From Planctomycetota bacterium (GTDB lineage Bacteria; Planctomycetota; Phycisphaerae; Phycisphaerales; SM1A02), in NCBI GenBank assembly GCA_022567855.1, contig JADFGE010000223.1, positions 1 to 5,498 on the forward strand: 5,498 bases of DNA. The letters run 5' to 3'. A model generated the notes under the pieces. The model was not told the origin of the DNA. It was given only the letters and a program-made list of their open reading frames with translations, and made no database searches. Below, piece after piece: positions 5,252 to 5,498 of the stretch. The position numbers were made by a program, and so were the translations under genes. The stretch's first letter is position 1; each line of letters opens with the position of its first letter.

Positions 5252-5498
5252 CCCAGCACTCCATTGATCTGCTACCCGATCAGATTCGCGCGCGGGGCCG
5301 GGCCGGCGTCGTGGCCGGTTGGTACGTCGGCGCCATCATGGCGGTGGTGCTGCTGCTTGCAGTCAGCGCCACTCACGCGAGGTTTCGTCTGAGCCATGCC
5401 CGGGAGCAGCTTGACGAGGCCGAGCAGCGGGCATCGCTGGTGATCGCCGGTGAGACCCAAGCCGGCGCGTTGCGGGCCCAGCTCCGGGAGACGGGCCG
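5248..5498 (+). CDS. pilN: PilN-like inner-membrane protein, 5' part
   Basis: This gene is cut by the right edge after 83 codons; the GTG start is my reading. Residues 5-10 are SIDLLP, matching the conserved INLLP peptide by which PilN docks into PilM, followed by a basic stretch DQIRARGR (11-18). A single hydrophobic segment spans about 21-41 (VVAGWYVGAIMAVVLLLAVS within it). A charged helix then begins, with heptad-like spacing and many Glu, Gln and Arg (45-81), the expected periplasmic coiled coil before the ferredoxin-like domain that would lie beyond the window. It would link cytoplasmic PilM to a PilO-like partner in the inner membrane. The four-base overlap with pilM and the very strong Shine-Dalgarno point to matched expression of the two. 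A GspL C-terminal-type role is an alternative if this is a type II secretion system. Confidence 0.85.
   Translation, partial: MTQHSIDLLPDQIRARGRAGVVAGWYVGAIMAVVLLLAVSATHARFRLSHAREQLDEAEQRASLVIAGETQAGALRAQLRETG

Overview
The window looks like a piece of a GC-rich bacterial chromosome. The prepilins carry RAFTLIE or AYTLIE cleavage motifs with Ala rather than Gly at -1. The main pilin is GspG-like and ends in an Asp-rich DLDGDGNAD tail. These traits, with the PilM/PilN pair and the DUF1015 gene, suggest a Planctomycetota member, perhaps Phycisphaerae-like. That placement is inference from style; no marker gene is present.

Layout: (1) 1-898, minus strand: the first 299 codons of a DUF1015-family protein, running off the left edge. 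(2) 899-973: a short divergent gap. (3) about 974-1441, plus strand: a single-domain PilZ (c-di-GMP receptor) protein with both signature motifs. (4) 1442-1903: about 460 bases without a credible gene, holding a small hairpin and weak promoter candidates, and ending in a clear Shine-Dalgarno. (5) 1904-5498, plus strand: a pilus or type II secretion-like cluster. It contains a GspG-like prepilin, a long GAAA-capped hairpin, a degenerate pseudopilin-like membrane protein, a small membrane-anchored coiled-coil protein, a GspH/FimT-like pseudopilin, PilM, and the start of a PilN-like protein cut by the right edge.

How the genes fit: the prepilin and GspH-like protein would be processed by a prepilin peptidase encoded elsewhere and assembled into a periplasmic pseudopilus or surface pilus. 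PilM, an actin-fold cytoplasmic protein, would bind the N-terminal IDLLP peptide of the membrane protein PilN to form the inner-membrane alignment complex. The PilZ protein just upstream is a plausible c-di-GMP input, though it may be a separate transcription unit. No motor ATPase, secretin or platform protein lies in the window, so the sequence does not decide between type IV pilus and type II secretion.

The most unusual parts are the pseudopilin-like protein that has lost Phe+1 and Glu+5, the small unrecognised coiled-coil protein between pseudopilin genes, and a PilM whose nucleotide-binding motifs look eroded.
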